A stretch of DNA of 64,000 bases from Paenibacillus daejeonensis DSM 15491 (GTDB lineage Bacteria; Bacillota; Bacilli; Paenibacillales; Paenibacillaceae). The position numbers were made by a program, and so were the translations under genes. The stretch lies in contig NZ_KB899659.1 of the NCBI RefSeq assembly GCF_000378385.1, positions 585,418 through 649,417 of the forward strand. The letters are read 5' to 3'. The notes below the pieces were generated by a model, which worked only from the letters and a program-made list of their open reading frames with translations, was not told the DNA's origin and ran no database searches. The stretch's first letter is position 1, and each line of letters opens with the position of its first letter. This document shows, in pieces, positions 61,103 to 64,000 of this stretch.

Positions 61103-61324
61103 TTAATCTTCTTCCAGCAGGCGTCCACCGCCGTATAGCCGATCTGGTCCCAGCTGCGGCCGCAGCTCGCCCGGTCCATATACATCACGAAGCACACGGT
61201 CCGCATTCGGATTTGGGTATACGTCCTCCAGGACCGATGCCGGCTCCGCTGCCCGTTCATCCATACACGAGCCAAGCCAGCTGATGATCAGCAGCATGGC
61301 TGTTAATCCTTTTGCCAGACGCAT
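61103..61324 (-). pseudogene. Small lipoprotein gene, apparently frameshifted
   Basis: GGGAGGTG precedes an ATG encoding MRLAKGLTAMLLIISWLGSC, a signal peptide with lipobox LGSC. The frame ends after 73 codons. In the -1/+1 frame from about 61235 leftward the codons have much higher GC at third positions and read MYMDRASCGRSWDQIGYTAV and DACWKKINGVNHVRVSM. This suggests a lost base near 61190-61240 and an original, longer lipoprotein. It could instead be a genuine 73-residue protein. Confidence 0.45.
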
Positions 61325-61487
61325 CTATTTGCACCTCCCAGCCGTTGTGGGTCCATCCCACACTACCTGCAGTATCGGCATCTGACCACTGTGCCAAACC
61401 ATACCAGCCGCAAGAAATTCTGTTATAATGACGAGGTATTCGGCTACCGACATATAGAATAGATGACAAATCCAGGAGGGTCCATCC

Positions 61488-61793
61488 ATGGAACTTGAAC
61501 GACAGAGAAAAAGAAAGTCACGTCTCCTCCCGTTAGCTGTTGTAATTGTCGCTCTTATCGGTCTGATGATGTATTTTAAGCCAACAGAGGATGATTTCGT
61601 TCTGTATCTTATCGGTAACACAGAGGGCGAGTCTAGCTTGGTACAATTCGGGACAGAGGTGCTTACCGGGCCTTTAAAAGCTCTGACGACCAGCGAAGAC
61701 TGGGTGGTTGCGAGGAAATTTACCATTGGCGCACTAGGTGAACAAGCCGTCTATTTGGGACTGCCAGGCAAATTCTTTTACAGGCTGGAGTAG
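61488..61793 (+). CDS. Small membrane-anchored protein, 101 aa
   Basis: A basic N-terminus (ELERQRKRKSR), one transmembrane helix (LLPLAVVIVALIGLMMYF) and an extracytoplasmic domain without known motifs (VLYLIGNTEGESSLVQFG). AGGAGGG precedes the ATG. Function unknown. Confidence 0.65.
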   Translation: MELERQRKRKSRLLPLAVVIVALIGLMMYFKPTEDDFVLYLIGNTEGESSLVQFGTEVLTGPLKALTTSEDWVVARKFTIGALGEQAVYLGLPGKFFYRLE

Positions 61794-61888
61794 CGGGAAT
61801 TCACACCGACCCCGTCAGTAAGAATATAGTACAGTATGGGGAACGGCCTAACCTGAAACCCAACTCTGCTAGTTAAAGGATGATGACC

Positions 61889-62062
61889 TTGTCTAGTCAA
61901 CAACCCAGCATGTCTGCTTCTAATTCAGAGGATATAGCGATCCTTAGCGCCGTCTTGCTTGTTGTTGGCGGGCTTATCGGCTTGGTGGCTTTGTCTGCTG
62001 CACAAGTTGAAGATTCAGTTGCTGCCACCAAGCACACGACGGATTTACGAGCTAAGCGGTGA
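61889..62062 (+). CDS. Small membrane protein, 57 aa
   Basis: One transmembrane helix (IAILSAVLLVVGGLIGLVAL) between a Ser/Gln-rich start and a Lys/Arg end. AAAGG is 9 nt before TTG 61889; two ATG codons at 61880 and 61883 are in frame but too close to it. Function unknown. Confidence 0.5.
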   Translation: MSSQQPSMSASNSEDIAILSAVLLVVGGLIGLVALSAAQVEDSVAATKHTTDLRAKR

Positions 62063-62106
62063 TGTGCTCTGAACTCCTCATTTATCACGAACGGAGATGA
62101 GATAAA

Positions 62107-62484
62107 TTGACGAAAACGCCAACGCTAATTGACATTGCAGCAGCTTTTTCTAAAGGTCATTTCGAGGTAGCGTATCCTTTTTTTGCGGATCATATTGAAT
62201 GGAATATTATAGGAGAGAACCGTTTTGCAGGGAAAGAAGCGGTCATGGCAAATTGTAAGCGGACAGCGAGTTACTTCGACTCGGTAACGACAGACTTTCA
62301 AATGAGCAATATTATCGCCGATCACAATCGGGTAGCCATCAACGGAACGGCTACTTTTACACGGGGTGACGAAAAACTAGCCTTCGTATCCGCTTGTGAC
62401 GTGTATGAATTTAATGATAACCACGAGTTGCAGAGAATTGATTCGTATTGTATTACGCACAAAGACACCGATTCAAACGACTAA
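62107..62484 (+). CDS. SnoaL/NTF2-like domain protein
   Basis: 125 residues with the cone-shaped SnoaL-like pattern: IAAAFSKGHFEVAYPFFADH, then IEWNIIGENRFAGKEAV and a strand-rich end (VAINGTATFTRGDEKLAFVS). Family members are enzymes or ligand binders; no catalytic residues are assignable. TTG start with GGAGATGAG upstream. The region is AT-richer than the rest of the window. Confidence 0.7.
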   Translation: MTKTPTLIDIAAAFSKGHFEVAYPFFADHIEWNIIGENRFAGKEAVMANCKRTASYFDSVTTDFQMSNIIADHNRVAINGTATFTRGDEKLAFVSACDVYEFNDNHELQRIDSYCITHKDTDSND

Positions 62485-62612
62485 GCGCTATGTGGTCAAG
62501 TTACATACGAGCGTCAACTGCAGCTTCTCCGTCCTCCAAGTCCGATTTCCCGTCTTACCGGTTTAGTTCTACGCCTACTGCCACATACTATGGACAACTA
62601 GGAGGGATGTAC

Positions 62613-62873
62613 ATGGAAGCTGAAATCTTTTCAGGCAATAAGATATTTCGAATTGAGGGCGAGCAATTTCTAATTATGGACCAAGATGGAGCGCTTATTG
62701 ATGCCGTGTCTCTTCTTGAAGTCCAAGGCCCCACCGCCTACAGCGAGGATTGGGATCATCTTTTCGTCCTCGTGGATGGCAGAGAGTTAGACCCTTTTCA
62801 CTTTGGGAGCGGTCCGGATGTTGAAAGATTTGTGCGTGCTTTTCATGCGCAGCGACAGAAGATGCTTCATTAA
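62613..62873 (+). CDS. Hypothetical protein, 86 aa
   Basis: ATG 62613 follows AGGAGGG by 6 nt. The protein is acidic (IFRIEGEQFLIMDQDGALID, then DWDHLFVLVDGREL) and soluble. No family recognised. Confidence 0.6.
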   Translation: MEAEIFSGNKIFRIEGEQFLIMDQDGALIDAVSLLEVQGPTAYSEDWDHLFVLVDGRELDPFHFGSGPDVERFVRAFHAQRQKMLH

Positions 62874-62899
62874 TTAATAGTTCTTCAGGGGGAGAAAGA

Positions 62900-63021
62900 A
62901 TGGATTTTTTCATAGCTCTGGTGGGGTCATAGCATTTTTTGTTATGATCGGAGGGATCATCGTATGGGTCAAACGGAGATCATCCCACAGGAGCACTGGT
63001 GTTGCAAAGAAAATCAGCTGA
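62900..63021 (+). pseudogene. Frameshifted small membrane protein gene
   Basis: AGGGGGAGAAAG precedes ATG 62900, but the frame stops after ten codons. If the GGGG run at 62923-62926 had five G, the frame would continue as VIAFFVMIGGIIVWVKRRSS to the TGA at 63019-63021, giving a 40-residue single-helix protein. A terminator follows at 63043. Confidence 0.55.
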
Positions 63022-63042
63022 TCCAAACACTACATATGTACT

Positions 63043-63074
63043 GCCGACCCACTAAGGTCGGCTTTTAATTTTTC
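63043..63074 (+). terminator. Terminator after the broken membrane protein gene
   Basis: A 7-bp stem GCCGACC/GGTCGGC followed by TTTTAATTTTT. Confidence 0.8.
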
Positions 63075-63136
63075 CAGAATTCTTTCTAAGTGCTCCGGAG
63101 ATACTTTTTATGAAAAAACTCCAAGGAGGATGTAGC

Positions 63137-63616
63137 ATGATTTTGTACACAGTCGCAGTTAAAACTTCAGATGAAGGTGGAGCTGGAACAAACGAGGACA
63201 TTTACTTACGGCTTTTTGGACATCAAAAAGAAGTGGGGAATTGGTACGATGGGGATTGGTTTTTAGACTATGACGATATTGACGAGTTTGAAACTGGTCA
63301 CCTCAATACATTCTATTGTCAGTCAGATTTATTTATTGGTGAAATAGAAAAAATTCTTATTTACGTAAGGTCACACGATGATGATTCCCCTGCTTGGAAA
63401 CTTGATTACATTACAGTGAGCGCAGATATCGCAGGAGAGAAGAAAACGTGGAGATTCCCTGTGTACGATTGGGTAGGTATCCCAGGAAAAGATCCATCGA
63501 GACCAGATTTAAAGAACTATCTTACAGTAGGATACAATGGCGTTACTGATTCTCACGGAAATGCGGATTTCAAGCTGGCCACAGAATTGCCAATCAAGTC
63601 AGTAGTTCGGCTATAA
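63137..63616 (+). CDS. PLAT/LH2 domain protein
   Basis: 159 residues comprising a PLAT/LH2 beta-sandwich: YTVAVKTSDEGGAGTNEDIY, FGHQKEVGNW, FETGHLNTFYC and WKLDYITVSADIAGEKKTWR. PLAT domains bind membranes or partner proteins, usually as a module of lipases or lipoxygenases; a free-standing copy is uncommon. ATG 63137 with AAGGAGG 7 nt upstream; the ATG at 63110 lies before that site. Lower GC than neighbours suggests recent acquisition. Confidence 0.75.
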   Translation: MILYTVAVKTSDEGGAGTNEDIYLRLFGHQKEVGNWYDGDWFLDYDDIDEFETGHLNTFYCQSDLFIGEIEKILIYVRSHDDDSPAWKLDYITVSADIAGEKKTWRFPVYDWVGIPGKDPSRPDLKNYLTVGYNGVTDSHGNADFKLATELPIKSVVRL

Positions 63617-63854
63617 ACTAAAAACAAGCCCCCATCGATGAAAGTCCAGTAGGTGCTGTTTTATTGGTTTTCTCTCCGTATTTATGCCGTTATAAATGAG
63701 ATTTGAACGCCTTTTACCCATATTTGCTTCTGTTTGGAGCCAAAAAGTAACCCCCCTAAACATTTTTCCATTTTTGCTTTAGTCGAATAAAGGGCACCAA
63801 ATCGGCACCAGATGGACACTGTTCGCATAGTAGGCGAACATTATTTGAGTATAG
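63617..63854. other. Non-coding flank between the PLAT gene and tRNA-Val
   Basis: AT-rich, no gene supported. It contains direct GGCACCA repeats near 63788-63810, a type of sequence often left at integrated element boundaries; no integrase remains. Confidence 0.4.
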
Positions 63855-63892
63855 AAAAAAACCGCAATCCCTTGCGTACCAAGGAGTTGCGG
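63855..63892 (-). terminator. tRNA-Val terminator
   Basis: CCGCAA/TTGCGG plus further pairs around CTCCTTG/CAAGGGA, then seven U on the minus strand, just after the tRNA. Confidence 0.85.
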
Positions 63893-63906
63893 GTTTTTCT
63901 TATGTA

Positions 63907-63979
63907 TGATCTGTAGTGGGCTCGAACCACTGACCCCCACCCTGTCAAGATGGTGCTCTCCCAGCTGAGCTAACAGATC
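63907..63979 (-). tRNA. tRNA-Val (anticodon GAC)
   Basis: 73 nt. Acceptor stem GATCTGT/ACAGATC, D-arm GCTCAGCTGGGAGAGC, anticodon stem CCATC/GGTGG with loop TTGACAG (anticodon GAC), T-arm around GGTTCGAGCC, discriminator A. CCA is not encoded. Confidence 0.95.
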
Positions 63980-64000
63980 GTGTTGGGGACAAGTAATAAT

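Overview
The window looks like chromosome of a Paenibacillaceae bacterium (Bacillota; Paenibacillus or a close relative). Evidence: the remA-gmk-rpoZ-coaBC-priA core, ylbF/ylbG, ylaN, yugN, yuaF/floT, acsA/acuA/acuC beside ccpA, moderately high GC with GC-rich third positions, strong Shine-Dalgarno sites and frequent TTG/GTG starts. This is inference from gene content; no marker comparison was possible.

Layout. 1-15012: priA (cut by the left edge), coaBC, rpoZ, gmk, remA, a fused homocysteine methyltransferase/methylene-THF reductase, dapF and a Ca2+ P-type ATPase, all on the minus strand; rqcH diverges; then a LysR / PHP phosphoesterase / CarH-like B12 photoreceptor operon. 15113-25650: ylbF-ylbG, a two-gene XPB helicase operon, an M20 amidohydrolase, yugN, ftsW, an Asp23 protein, a Ca2+/H+ antiporter, ylaN and an HPr-like protein without the phospho-histidine. 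25700-35900: M29 aminopeptidase, GAF-GGDEF protein, rpsD with its leader, a yuaF-floT operon behind a SigW-type promoter, and a class A PBP with two FN3 domains. 35891-47130: a carbon-control block (acsA, acuA, acuC, mtnN, ccpA, ptsI, ptsG) with a strong cre site at acsA and a structured RNA plus terminator between ccpA and mtnN. 47164-52165: a Q/N-rich repeat protein, a CoA-binding protein, aroA, aroK and gndA. 53250-55350: a repeat island around a DUF1054 gene (three 40-bp hairpin repeats upstream; about thirteen 51/52-bp repeats and about five unrelated 52-bp repeats downstream). 55410-64000: MFS transporter, arginine/lysine decarboxylase and many small proteins, ending in AT-richer, partly broken small genes next to a tRNA-Val(GAC).

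How the genes work together. CcpA, PTS enzyme I and the glucose-type EIICBA form a carbon-sensing circuit. AcsA is controlled by the acetyltransferase/deacetylase pair AcuA/AcuC and probably by CcpA through the cre. RemA, the Y-complex subunit YlbF, flotillin and the GGDEF protein point to biofilm and membrane-organisation control.

Most unusual items: the ccpA-mtnN structured RNA, the repeat island, the prion-like Q/N-rich PVISHLG-repeat protein, the CarH-like regulator, the non-canonical EPSP synthase, and two apparent single-base frameshifts near the right end.
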